This document shows positions 27,517 to 39,430 of a stretch of DNA of 64,000 nucleotides, piece by piece. Position numbers and translations under genes: made by a program. The stretch covers positions 124,001 to 188,000 of the forward strand of contig CALLPI010000008.1 of NCBI GenBank assembly GCA_938015595.1. The letters run 5' to 3'. The first letter of the stretch is position 1, and each line of letters begins with the position of its first letter. Source of the DNA: an uncultured Saprospiraceae bacterium (GTDB taxonomy: Bacteria; Bacteroidota; Bacteroidia; Chitinophagales; Saprospiraceae). A model generated the notes under the pieces. It worked only from the letters and a program-made list of their open reading frames with translations. It had not been told where the DNA came from and ran no database searches.

Positions 27517-28323
27517 ATGCACCCCCGCCGCTTATTTACCGACCAGATGGGGCGTGTGGTAGCCGTGCACTTCCCGCCCCAGCGCATCGTATCTCTAGTG
27601 CCTTCCCAGACGGAGTTGCTGTACGACTTGGGGCTGGACGATCGTGTGGTAGGCATTACCAAATATTGCGTGCATCCGCCAGAGTGGTTTCGTACTAAAA
27701 CCCGCGTTGGTGGCACCAAGCAGATCCACCTGGATCGTGTAGCCGCCCTGCAACCAGACCTCCTCATTGGCAACAAGGAGGAGAATACCCAGGAACAGGT
27801 ATTGGCGCTGGCTGAGCGCTTTCCTGTGTGGCTGAGCGATGTACAAACCTTGCCCGACGCCTTGGCCATGATACAGGCCGTTGGCCAGATCACCAATACA
27901 GAACCGCAGGCTTTCGAGTGGGCGGCGCGTATTGAACGCGCCTTTGGCCAATTGGCCGCACAGATGGCCTCCCAGCCCAAGCGCCGCGCCGCCTACCTCA
28001 TCTGGCGCAAGCCTTGGATGGTGGCAGCCTCCAGCACGTTCATTCACGAGATGATGACCCTGGGCGGCTGGGAAAATGTGTTTGCCAGTCTGAAGCGATA
28101 CCCTGAAGTCAGCGAAGTGCAATTGGCGCAAGCCCAACCTGATTACGTACTGTTGTCGTCGGAGCCGTATCCCTTTGCTGAAAAGCATGTAGTAGAGATA
28201 CAGGCGCTGTGCCCGCAGGCTAGGGTGTTGCTGGTCAATGGCGAGATGTTTTCCTGGTATGGCAGCCGGCTGCTACGGGCGGCAGAGTATTTGGGGATGC
28301 TGCTGCAAGAGGCAGTCAGATAA
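27517..28323 (+). CDS. Helical-backbone metal-receptor / cobalamin-type ABC substrate-binding protein
   Basis: RIVSLVPSQTELLYDLGLDDRVVGITKYCVHP; ATG at 27517 preferred to TTG 27508. Confidence 0.88.
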   Translation: MHPRRLFTDQMGRVVAVHFPPQRIVSLVPSQTELLYDLGLDDRVVGITKYCVHPPEWFRTKTRVGGTKQIHLDRVAALQPDLLIGNKEENTQEQVLALAERFPVWLSDVQTLPDALAMIQAVGQITNTEPQAFEWAARIERAFGQLAAQMASQPKRRAAYLIWRKPWMVAASSTFIHEMMTLGGWENVFASLKRYPEVSEVQLAQAQPDYVLLSSEPYPFAEKHVVEIQALCPQARVLLVNGEMFSWYGSRLLRAAEYLGMLLQEAVR

Positions 28324-28534
28324 CTTCTTGATAACAAAACGGTCTGATTTCAGCCCCAAGCACTTCTTTGAGCCGAGCCATCTTAGGGCGAGATGTTAAA
28401 GTATCTACATAAACTTTTATGAGCTAGATAAAATAGACGCAGTCTATGATAGAATAGGGATTTTCAGTTTGCTGCCGCGCAGGATAAGCGTACTTTTGAA
28501 GTGCTGAATGCTTCTCCGCGCCGCATAGCGGTAA

Positions 28535-30811
<2,277 letters not shown>

Positions 30812-30970
30812 TTTTATTGTGCGGGGAGGCGCTGAGACACAACGTATCTCGGGGCAAAAGCTCATTGAGCGCTGTGTGCCAGCGCCCTTCCTCATCTGCT
30901 ATTCATCAGTGTTCTTACATCCTGCTCCAGTAGGTAGAGGGCGGATGGAGGGCCTGTTTATACACTGGGC

Positions 30971-30994
30971 TCGCGCAAAGGCAGCAAAGGGCAT
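30971..30994. repeat. GCAAAGG-type intergenic repeat, copy 1
   Basis: TCGCGCAAAGGCAGCAAAGGGC between convergent katG and WG-repeat gene ends. Confidence 0.5.
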
Positions 30995-31029
30995 AAAATG
31001 GGCTATTTCCATCCCGGCACTGCCACTAC

Positions 31030-32232
31030 TTAGAACCTCCTCACTTGCACTGGTGCCAGTCCATTGCAGAAATCCCGCGCATCTGTAAATTTTGGGGCAA
31101 TAACCTCTTGACCATTCGCACTGATGAAGACTATTTTTTGCTGAATGAGTGCCCGAGCCAAGCCTTCTTTGAATGGCCAGGCCAAGTTGTAGCAAGGTTT
31201 AATGGCGACATAGCCATCTTTATGAAAGTATCCCCATAAGCCATTTTGCATGAATGGCGCCAATTGTTCTTCAAAATTATACAATTGCTCAAACTGTGGC
31301 GCCAGTACTTCATGGCCTTTACGGTCAATTAATCCATAGAGGTTGTCTTGCTCTACACCCCAGCGCTTCTCTCCTGCATACCACATATAAGAATAGCGCG
31401 GCATCACAGCCCATTCGCCTTTCATGTCAATTAATCCGTACAATCCTGCAGACTGCGCCACAGCTAGCCCTTCCGAGAAATCGCCGGCACTCTCGAATCT
31501 GGGCGAGATAACTACTGTGCCTGACTTGCCACAATAGCCATATAGTCCATCTTGTTTTATTCTGGCCATGCCTTGCGAGAAGGGAAAAACCTGCTCAAAC
31601 AGCAAGGGCAGTACAATATTTCCGGTAGTATCTATAAGGCCATACAAATCATTAGAACCAACAACGGCATAGCCGCGCTGAAAAACAGGGGAGGCATCGT
31701 CATACACAGGCTCTATGACCAACTCGCCCTGGCGGCTGATGTAGCCGAATTGCTGCCTTATGCGCACTCTGGCCCGGCCAAAGTGAAAATCATCGGCTTC
31801 TTCGTACACTGGAGGGATACCCCATTGGCCTGTAGTATCTATAAAGCCGTAGGTGCCTTCCGCTGACATGACCCTGCCCAAGCCTTCTGAAAATGGCCAT
31901 GCGGCGCGGTACTGCAAGGGAATGACCTCTTTGCCCTGTGCGTTAATGTATCCCCAGCGGCCTTTTCGGCGTACAACAGCAAAGCCTTCTGAAAATGAAG
32001 ACACCTCGTCATATCGGGTTTTAATTACCAGTTGCCCCTGTGTATCTATGAAACCCCACTTGAAGCGAGTGCTTTCATAGTCTGATTCAAAGCTGTCTTT
32101 TGTTGCAGAAGAAAGCAAGAGTGACCCTTTGTTGTCTTGTTGGCATGAGGCCAAGAGCAGCAACAAACAGCTGACGCAGGTAAAAGCCGACGCAAGGTAG
32201 GTTAATCTTACACTTTGGTTCGCAAGGGGCAT
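31030..32232 (-). CDS. WG-repeat lipoprotein/secreted protein
   Basis: Multiple WG(Y/F)I(N/D)..G.....Y repeats, lipobox-like LLASC. Confidence 0.9.
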   Translation of the reverse strand: MPLANQSVRLTYLASAFTCVSCLLLLLASCQQDNKGSLLLSSATKDSFESDYESTRFKWGFIDTQGQLVIKTRYDEVSSFSEGFAVVRRKGRWGYINAQGKEVIPLQYRAAWPFSEGLGRVMSAEGTYGFIDTTGQWGIPPVYEEADDFHFGRARVRIRQQFGYISRQGELVIEPVYDDASPVFQRGYAVVGSNDLYGLIDTTGNIVLPLLFEQVFPFSQGMARIKQDGLYGYCGKSGTVVISPRFESAGDFSEGLAVAQSAGLYGLIDMKGEWAVMPRYSYMWYAGEKRWGVEQDNLYGLIDRKGHEVLAPQFEQLYNFEEQLAPFMQNGLWGYFHKDGYVAIKPCYNLAWPFKEGLARALIQQKIVFISANGQEVIAPKFTDARDFCNGLAPVQVRRF

Positions 32233-32373
32233 ATTGTAGTATTTTTGTTTTACTCACAATATGACGGAGCAATTATAGGAAAGTAGCGGCACTCCCTCTC
32301 AAAAAAATTAGAGATACGCGCTCCTTGGGGCAGTCAAGGGGTTATTTTCAGGGCCAGGGGACGCCCTGCTTCG

Positions 32374-32808
32374 TCAGGCACGTGCTGCTTTTCGACTTAA
32401 CACTACCGAGCCGGGTATGCAGGGATTACCTTGCGTATGCCCCATCCATGAGCCGGAGAGCGTAGGGGTTTGGTTGGGTGTGCCGTAGGTTAGCTTATAT
32501 GCCTTAATACACCACTCTAAGCCGGGGATTTTCCTGGAGTCCACAATGCGCGTTTCCTGAAGTATCACTTCGTTGCCCTGTATTTCTCCCTGGAGTTCTA
32601 CGATGGCGTAGATGTTGTCCACATACACGTAGGAGCGGCCATAGAGTTTGTTGCCCTTCTGGTGCAAGAATATTTCGAACTCGTATTTGGGTTTGTATCC
32701 GCCTTCTTTTTGAGTAATGATGCCTTTCCACAGGCCAGAGAGGTTGAGTTTTTGAGCTGACAGCCCTGTGCACCACAAGCCAAAAATCAGCAAGAACAAA
32801 ATACGCAT
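32374..32808 (-). CDS. Hypothetical secreted protein
   Basis: Signal peptide and compact beta-rich sequence directly downstream of rsmD. Confidence 0.65.
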   Translation of the reverse strand: MRILFLLIFGLWCTGLSAQKLNLSGLWKGIITQKEGGYKPKYEFEIFLHQKGNKLYGRSYVYVDNIYAIVELQGEIQGNEVILQETRIVDSRKIPGLEWCIKAYKLTYGTPNQTPTLSGSWMGHTQGNPCIPGSVVLSRKAARA

Positions 32809-32814
32809 GCGTTT

Positions 32815-33378
32815 TCAGATCGTTTCCGCAGGCCCTGCGGAGGGATGAAAAATACTGAAAATGGTCTTTCCATAGTGCCGCTCCTCTTTGTAGTGAGGGT
32901 GGAGGCGAAACTCGTGCTGCGGGCTATGCTCCAGTACAAACCAGCCTCCCGGCTTCAGCAGATGTAACGAAAAAATCAGATCTGGTATTTCAGGAATGTT
33001 GGGCAAAGGATAAGGCGGGCCGGCAAAAATATAGTCGTATTGCTCCTGGCAAGTACGCAAAAACCGAAATACATCGCCTTTGACGATACGCAGGCAGTCC
33101 TCCACGGCCAGGGCGGCGGCTGTTTTCCTCACAAAGTCTACGCAACCTGAAAATTTATCCACATAAGTGACATCCCGGCAGCCTCTGGAAATAAACTCGT
33201 AGCTATGGCTACCCGTACCTCCAAAGAGGTCAAGTACTTTGATGGTCTCAAAGTCAAAGTAGTTGTTCAGGATATTGAAAAGTCCTTCCCTGGCGTAGTC
33301 TGTAGTGGGGCGGGTAGGCCAGTTATCGGCAGGAGGATGAAAGCGCCTGCCCTTGAATTTACCGGAAATGATGCGCAT
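32815..33378 (-). CDS. rsmD: 16S rRNA (guanine966-N2)-methyltransferase RsmD
   Basis: MRIISGKFKGRRF, VLDLFGGTGSHSYE, FAGPPYPLP. Confidence 0.92.
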   Translation of the reverse strand: MRIISGKFKGRRFHPPADNWPTRPTTDYAREGLFNILNNYFDFETIKVLDLFGGTGSHSYEFISRGCRDVTYVDKFSGCVDFVRKTAAALAVEDCLRIVKGDVFRFLRTCQEQYDYIFAGPPYPLPNIPEIPDLIFSLHLLKPGGWFVLEHSPQHEFRLHPHYKEERHYGKTIFSIFHPSAGPAETI

Positions 33379-33402
33379 GGCCGAAGTAATATTAGAAGAG
33401 CG

Positions 33403-34263
33403 TCAGGGGCGTCGCAGGCTGATCAAATTTGCATACCAGTGACAGCGGTCTTCGGAGATGCCGGGCAGTGCTTGTATTCTTTGCTGCTGGGTAGTCCAAG
33501 GATGAATGATCTCGAAATAGCGTTGAAGCAACTTGAATACCTCGGAGTCAAGAGTAAGTCTGCCGGAGAGGTATAGTGGCGCCCCCTCATTGCTCAGTTG
33601 CGCGGTATGGCATCCAAGCAGGGTAAAATAGAGGAAGTCGCGGGCGCTATACCAGTCAAAAGTATTGAAAAACCGAAGCGCAGCGCCATCCATAACCGCT
33701 ACCATGAGATGACGGCCAAAGCAATGTGCAAATACGGCTCTGTCGGTAGAGTGCTCTATCCTTGCCTGGCGATGTATTGCCTCCAGCCAAGTGGTAGCGC
33801 CGTGCCGCAGTTGCGCCAGGGGCTGAATGTCGGACAACAGGGAGGTCAGCGAAGTCGGAAACGGCCATACCAAATATGTCTGCAGGGCAGGCAAGGCGTC
33901 GTACAATATGGTATGATTAGCCGGCATTTTGCTTTGCGTCAGCCAGTATTCCTGTGCGCGGGTAGGATCAAAAAAACGAGCTGGTGCCAACATACATTCT
34001 TGCTGCAGAAATGCCCAGGTAGTGGCGCTGTACCCGGGCTGAGCGAGTGCTGGCTCTACCTCCAGTACTTGCTTTACTGCTGTATGTAGGGTGGCACCTT
34101 CCGGTAGGGCATAGTCTTTCCACAGCAACGAGCCTGCTGTAGGATGGTACACCTCAAAACACACACTGTCCGTCCCGACTAGGACGGACAGTGTACTTTC
34201 GGGCGTCACGGCGTCGGGCAGATACTGCGGATGCTGAAACGATGCACTTACCTGGATTCCCAA
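33403..34263 (-). CDS. DUF3822-like protein
   Basis: Actin-fold-like sequence adjacent to rsmD, typical Bacteroidota neighbourhood. Confidence 0.65.
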   Translation of the reverse strand: MGIQVSASFQHPQYLPDAVTPESTLSVLVGTDSVCFEVYHPTAGSLLWKDYALPEGATLHTAVKQVLEVEPALAQPGYSATTWAFLQQECMLAPARFFDPTRAQEYWLTQSKMPANHTILYDALPALQTYLVWPFPTSLTSLLSDIQPLAQLRHGATTWLEAIHRQARIEHSTDRAVFAHCFGRHLMVAVMDGAALRFFNTFDWYSARDFLYFTLLGCHTAQLSNEGAPLYLSGRLTLDSEVFKLLQRYFEIIHPWTTQQQRIQALPGISEDRCHWYANLISLRRP

Positions 34264-34838
34264 TTGCCGGATAGGTTAGGTTGAGTCATATTTCCGAACT
34301 TGAGGTAAGACTCTGGGTCGTATGCCTTGTCGTATTTGGCAAAGGATGGGCTGGCAAATTTGCCCATGAAGTGCTTGCGCTGCACCTTACATTCCACTAC
34401 GGGCACCAAAGTACCCTGGTAGGTGAGGGTATCAGCGGTCATTTCAAACTTTTGTTTGCCATCCGTAAAAGGCACAAAGGGTAGGGTAGCGAGGTCAATC
34501 CCCAAAGATTTTATAGAGTCAATAGCTGGCTGATAGAATGTATCATACTTGACCACACCTTTGAAATTGGGGTCGTCGAGGTCACCAATGACGCTGATAA
34601 TCTTGAATTTGCCGGTAGTAAGGACCTTCTCAAGTGTATCGAAGTTGGGTGCAAACACTCCGGTAATGTCGCGGAAGCGCTCTTGTGCTGTTCTGATTTT
34701 TATTAGTTGGGCAATGACGGCTTCTTCGCGGCGGGTACGCTCTTTCTTGAATTCGATAGGCTCTCGGATGCTGCTGTAGAGTAAATAGGCCAGGCCAATG
34801 GTGACTAGAAGTAAGATAATGTTGATGACGATTCTCAT
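34248..34838 (-). CDS. Conserved hypothetical protein with N-terminal TM
   Basis: MRIVINIILLLVTIGLAYLLYSSI, overlaps the next gene in the same orientation. Confidence 0.7.
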   Translation of the reverse strand: MRIVINIILLLVTIGLAYLLYSSIREPIEFKKERTRREEAVIAQLIKIRTAQERFRDITGVFAPNFDTLEKVLTTGKFKIISVIGDLDDPNFKGVVKYDTFYQPAIDSIKSLGIDLATLPFVPFTDGKQKFEMTADTLTYQGTLVPVVECKVQRKHFMGKFASPSFAKYDKAYDPESYLKFGNMTQPNLSGNWESR

Positions 34839-34939
34839 TTTCGGTTTGTTTTGATGCAGGTATGGAACAATTCAAGCAAATATGCTGCAATGATAGCAAG
34901 AAAACCACTATTCAAAAACAACCCTGTTTAAAAAGAGCG

Positions 34940-35317
34940 TCAGTTGGCAATTTTGAACTCTCCGTTGAGTTGGGCGCCTTCTTCTACGCTAAGGGTTTTG
35001 GCGCTAAGCGTACCGGTCAGGTTGGCGGTAGCAGCAAGTTGTACAGCGCCACTGACCACTACATCGCCGCTAATTTTGCCCATGAAAACAGCCTCTGCTG
35101 CCCAGATTTTACCTTCCAGCACGCTATCTTCGCCCGTGACGAGCTTCTTCTCACACTTGATTTCGCCCTTTACTTCGCCATCAATGCGAGTGTTATCGGT
35201 GGAGTTGAATTGCCCTTCAATACGGGTGCCTTTGGCCACCAGGCAGTTCTGCCCAACTTGTGGGGCTGCACCTTTGATACCAATATCGGGAACGGATTTG
35301 CCTTGAGCGTCTGCCAT
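34940..35317 (-). CDS. Bactofilin (polymer-forming cytoskeletal protein)
   Basis: LVAKGTRIEGQFNSTDNTRIDGEVKGEIKCEKKLVTGEDSVLEGKIWA. Confidence 0.9.
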   Translation of the reverse strand: MADAQGKSVPDIGIKGAAPQVGQNCLVAKGTRIEGQFNSTDNTRIDGEVKGEIKCEKKLVTGEDSVLEGKIWAAEAVFMGKISGDVVVSGAVQLAATANLTGTLSAKTLSVEEGAQLNGEFKIAN

Positions 35318-35428
35318 TGGTTTATCAATTGTTTGCCTGAAAAAAATGCGTATTTCCCGTTTAGACGGCGAAAATTATTAAACTTTGTGGGAAAAAATGG
35401 ATTTTTTACAAAATTTCATGTACAAGTA

Positions 35429-36433
35429 ATGTCTGTCATTATATTGGGCATCGAATCTTCTTGCGATGACACGGCTGCTGCCATAGTGCAAGACGGCAAG
35501 GTGCGCAGCAATTGTATAGCCGGCCAGGAAGTGCACCGGCTGTACGGCGGCGTAGTGCCAGAGGCTGCATCACGTGCGCATTTGAGCCATATTGTACCAG
35601 TGGTGCAGCAGGCCATGGAGCAGGCAGGAGTGGCGCTTCACCAAGTTGATGCTATAGCCTTTACCCGAGGCCCAGGGCTAATGGGCTCCCTGTTGGTGGG
35701 GGTATCTTTTGCCAAAAGCTTGGCACTGAGCCTGCAGCGCCCGCTCATTGAGGTGAATCACCTACTGGCGCACGTGGCGTCCAATTTTGCCGACCCTCCC
35801 ATGCCCAACTTTCCTATGCTTTGCCTCACCGTGAGTGGCGGGCACACCCAGATTGTTCAAGTAGACGACTACCTGGACATGCGGCCCCTGGGGCAAACCC
35901 TTGACGACGCCGCCGGCGAAGCCTTTGATAAAACTGGCAAGTTGCTGGGGATTGAATACCCCTCTGGCCCGCTTATAGATCGCTTGGCACAGCAGGGGCA
36001 GGCACGGTTTGCTTTTCCAGAGCCACAAGTGCCTGGGTTAGACTTTAGCTTTTCCGGCCTGAAGACTTCCATCCTGCATTTTTTGCAAAAACACACTGCC
36101 GCCAACCCTGACTTTGTGAAGCAAAACCTGCCCGACATCTGCGCCTCTGTGCAGCATCGCATTGTAACTATCCTGATGCGCAAGCTGGAAATGGCTGCCG
36201 CGCAAACCGGTATCCGAGAAGTAGCCATAGCTGGCGGTGTATCGGCCAATAGCGAACTGCGCCGCCAGTTTCAGCAAGCCGGCCAACGCTTGGGCTGGAA
36301 AGTGTACATACCCCGCCTGGAATACTGCACCGACAACGCCGCTATGATCGCTCTAGCTGGATACTTTAAATACCTGCGCGGCGATTTTGTCGCCCATGAT
36401 GTAACCCCGATGGCCAGATGGAGCATGGTCTAA
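35429..36433 (+). CDS. tsaD: tRNA N6-adenosine threonylcarbamoyltransferase TsaD
   Basis: MSVIILGIESSCDDTAAAI, VNHLLAHVAS, AIAGGVSANSELR; start refined from the longer ORF. Confidence 0.97.
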   Translation: MSVIILGIESSCDDTAAAIVQDGKVRSNCIAGQEVHRLYGGVVPEAASRAHLSHIVPVVQQAMEQAGVALHQVDAIAFTRGPGLMGSLLVGVSFAKSLALSLQRPLIEVNHLLAHVASNFADPPMPNFPMLCLTVSGGHTQIVQVDDYLDMRPLGQTLDDAAGEAFDKTGKLLGIEYPSGPLIDRLAQQGQARFAFPEPQVPGLDFSFSGLKTSILHFLQKHTAANPDFVKQNLPDICASVQHRIVTILMRKLEMAAAQTGIREVAIAGGVSANSELRRQFQQAGQRLGWKVYIPRLEYCTDNAAMIALAGYFKYLRGDFVAHDVTPMARWSMV

Positions 36434-36487
36434 ACTTTTTGCCTGCACCGTTGTGTTTTAGAAAAAAAGACAGCAGCTTCTCCATTC

Positions 36488-37918
36488 ATGAAAAAACAAC
36501 TGTTTCTAGCCGCTACTTATGCTCTCAGCGCTATAGGCGGCGCGCTGATATTTAGTTGGGTGCACAAGCCCCGCGAAGTGATGATCCGCGAGATGTCCAC
36601 CCTTCGCTATGCCGCCGCTGGCGAAGACCCACTCTCCGATGTGCGCTCCCGGGTGTTTCTCTCTGCCGCGCCTACCGATTTTACCGCTGCTGCCGAAGCT
36701 GCTACCCCTGCGGTAGTCAATATCCGCACCGTACAGCGCGGGCGAGGTTTTCACTTCTGGAGCGAGGGGGGCGGTGCCAGCGCCACAGGCTCCGGCGTGA
36801 TCGTCAGCGAAAATGGCTACATCGTGACTAACCACCACGTCATTGAAGGCGCCGAGCGCATTGAAGTCACTTTGAATGATAAACGCGAGTTCACTGCCCA
36901 AATCATTGGTATAGACCCCTCTACCGATCTGGCCTTGCTACGCATAGACGCCTCCGGCTTGCCCTGGCTGCCCTTTGGCGATTCCGACTCGCTGCGGATA
37001 GGCGAGTGGGTCTTGGCCGTAGGCAATCCTTTCAATCTTGAGTCTACTGTAACGGCAGGTATTGTCAGTGCCAAAGGCCGCAGTATTGACATCCTGGAAT
37101 CGCAAGACCGCATTGAGTCCTTTATCCAGACCGACGCAGCTGTGAACCCCGGCAACAGTGGTGGCGCGCTTGTCAACTCCAATGGCGAGCTAGTAGGTAT
37201 TAATACCGCTATTGTGACCCGCTCTGGCCGCTATGAGGGCTACTCCTTTGCTGTACCGGCCAACCTGGCGCGCAAGGTCATACGTGACCTGCGCGACTAC
37301 GGTACGGTGCAGCGCGGCCTGCTGGGGGTGTTCATCGAAAACCTGAGCAGCCGCCAGGCTGAAGCCCTGGGCCTTAGCTCTGTGGAGGGGGTGTTCATCA
37401 CTAAAGTATCTCCTGGTAGTGGGGCATATGAAGCCGGCTTGCGCAAAGGTGATGTGATCATACGTATCAATGGCGTAAAAACCCGCACCATGTCAGAAAT
37501 GCAGGAACAAGTAGGGCGCTTTCGTCCCGGAAATCGCATCAACGTAGAATACGTGCGCAACGGCCAACGCTACGAAGCCGCCGTGATGCTTAAAAGCAAG
37601 TCTAATGATACCACCTTGGTCACTGCCCGCCAGGAAGCGCTCCTGCGAGATTACGGCATGGAAGTGCGCAGCCTTACACGGGAGGAGCGCAAGCGCTTGG
37701 ACGTCAACGGGCTGAAGGTCATCAGTATTTATAAGGGCTCCAAAGTTGAGGCAACTAATATGGAGCCGGGCTTCGTCATAACCAAACTGAACGGAAAACC
37801 CGTAAGTAGTACCGACGAGTTGGCCTCTGGCATTGCTACTGCTCGCGGTAAGGTGATGCTGGAAGGGGTATATGAACAATTTTCCGAAACGTACTACTAT
37901 TCTTTTGAGCCAGAGTAG
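36488..37918 (+). CDS. Do/HtrA-like serine protease with PDZ domains
   Basis: TNHHVIEGA, DLALLRID, NPGNSGGALVN catalytic triad motifs. Confidence 0.95.
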   Translation: MKKQLFLAATYALSAIGGALIFSWVHKPREVMIREMSTLRYAAAGEDPLSDVRSRVFLSAAPTDFTAAAEAATPAVVNIRTVQRGRGFHFWSEGGGASATGSGVIVSENGYIVTNHHVIEGAERIEVTLNDKREFTAQIIGIDPSTDLALLRIDASGLPWLPFGDSDSLRIGEWVLAVGNPFNLESTVTAGIVSAKGRSIDILESQDRIESFIQTDAAVNPGNSGGALVNSNGELVGINTAIVTRSGRYEGYSFAVPANLARKVIRDLRDYGTVQRGLLGVFIENLSSRQAEALGLSSVEGVFITKVSPGSGAYEAGLRKGDVIIRINGVKTRTMSEMQEQVGRFRPGNRINVEYVRNGQRYEAAVMLKSKSNDTTLVTARQEALLRDYGMEVRSLTREERKRLDVNGLKVISIYKGSKVEATNMEPGFVITKLNGKPVSSTDELASGIATARGKVMLEGVYEQFSETYYYSFEPE

Positions 37919-38424
37919 GAGGTGGGGTGCAAAAGGAGGGGGGGGCAGTCGTGTAGTGTCGGCACTCTAAAGGTTGCAAAGATTCTATTTTCACGCTGGT
38001 TCTTGCCAATGAAGCAAAGGGTTCCGGGTGCTGCGCTTGCACGAGGTTGTGCGCTAACCTTTTTTGGGGTAGCGGCAGTTTTGTAGAATCCCGCTCCTGA
38101 TTTGGGCTTTTGGGAGCACCACATCCATGTAGCTTTTCGCTCTTGAAGTTTGTCAAGGTTACATTTTAGCGTCTTCGCGTCAGTTTCGGATGCTGGCTGG
38201 TGCTACGTCCTTCCACATGCCAAAACTAGCAATAATCCATGTATTTCAAGCCAGGCTTTGGTGATGAGATAAAAGGACTACTCAGCCATGCTGAAATAAC
38301 AGCTCGAAGGGGGGGTATTTTCGAGCCGCCATCTGCTGGCAGGTTTTTAGCACCTCAGAGACTGTGCTTACAACGGCTAATTGCTTGCTACCTACTGCTG
38401 GCTGCAGACAACGCCACTAATTCT

Positions 38425-38432
38425 TATCTTTG
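38425..38432 (+). promoter_or_regulatory. Candidate -7 element TATCTTTG 6 nt before the PNP ATG (possible leaderless start)
   Basis: Exact TAnnTTTG match. Confidence 0.35.
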
Positions 38433-38437
38433 CTTCC

Positions 38438-39280
38438 ATGAATACTTTGTACGAACAGATACAGCAAGCCGTCGCCTACATCCGAACCCGCACGAGTCTG
38501 CAGCCGCGCTTTGGGCTGATACTGGGTACTGGACTGGGCGATTTGGCAGATGAAATAGTGCCTGATCAGGTCATTCCCTATGCCGATATTCCGCATTTTG
38601 CAGTTTCTACGGTGGCGAGCCATGCCGGCAAGTTAATATTGGGGCACCTGGCCGGTATGCCGGTAGTGTGTATGGCTGGCCGTTTTCACTATTACGAAGG
38701 ATACTCCATGCAGCAGATTACCTTTCCGGTGCGGGTGATGAAGTTTCTGGGTGTGGAGCGGTTGATGATTTCCAATGCGTCAGGCGGGCTGAATCCCGAG
38801 TACCAGGCTGGGGATCTCGTATTTGTAAAAGACCACATCAACTGGCAGCCCGATAACCCTCTACGTGGTATGAATGACGAACGCCTGGGGCCTCGTTTCC
38901 CCGATATGCTGCACGTATATGACCGCAGGCTCAATGCACGCGCCTTGGCACTGGCTGCGCAGTGGGGTATCCGCGCACACGAGGGCGTGTACCTTGCGCT
39001 GTCTGGCCCCAACCTGGAAACGCCTGCAGAGTGCCACTTTATGCAGCTTATTGGTGCTGACGTAGTAGGCATGTCCACTGTACCGGAAGTCATTGTGGCC
39101 AAGCACAGCAGCCTGCCCGTGTGGGTAGTATCAGTAGTGGCCAACCAGGGGCACACTCCCCTCTCCACCCAGGAAACCTCCTTAGAAGATGTGGTAGCAG
39201 CTGTATGCGAAGCAGCGCCTCGGTTGCGGCGCATTGTGACACAGGTGCTCTCGGAATGCGCCGCCGTAGCGCTGGGCTGA
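38438..39280 (+). CDS. Purine-nucleoside phosphorylase
   Basis: GLILGTGLG, MAGRFHYYEGY, ISNASGGLNP. Confidence 0.95.
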   Translation: MNTLYEQIQQAVAYIRTRTSLQPRFGLILGTGLGDLADEIVPDQVIPYADIPHFAVSTVASHAGKLILGHLAGMPVVCMAGRFHYYEGYSMQQITFPVRVMKFLGVERLMISNASGGLNPEYQAGDLVFVKDHINWQPDNPLRGMNDERLGPRFPDMLHVYDRRLNARALALAAQWGIRAHEGVYLALSGPNLETPAECHFMQLIGADVVGMSTVPEVIVAKHSSLPVWVVSVVANQGHTPLSTQETSLEDVVAAVCEAAPRLRRIVTQVLSECAAVALG

Positions 39281-39430
39281 GGGTTTTTCTTGAAAATATG
39301 GTTGGTCATTCATATGGTGAGCCACAGGAAACCCGCAATTGCGCTGCCTTGGAATTACAAACTGACGGGAAAAATTGCCGTTTTGCTACGGACTGACTTT
39401 TTGCCACTAGGTGTTTGAGTGCGAGGGTGG

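Noticed and set aside
34862-35428. Long N-terminal extension of the TsaD ORF
   Set aside because: Antisense to bactofilin; TsaD clearly starts at MSVIILGIESSCDD (35429)
37968-38063. AAAGGTTGC ... GCTAACCTTTTTTT pairing, possible ~95 nt RNA/SRP RNA
   Set aside because: No SRP RNA signature (GGAAGGAAGCAGC) on either strand; more likely a weak htrA 3' end structure
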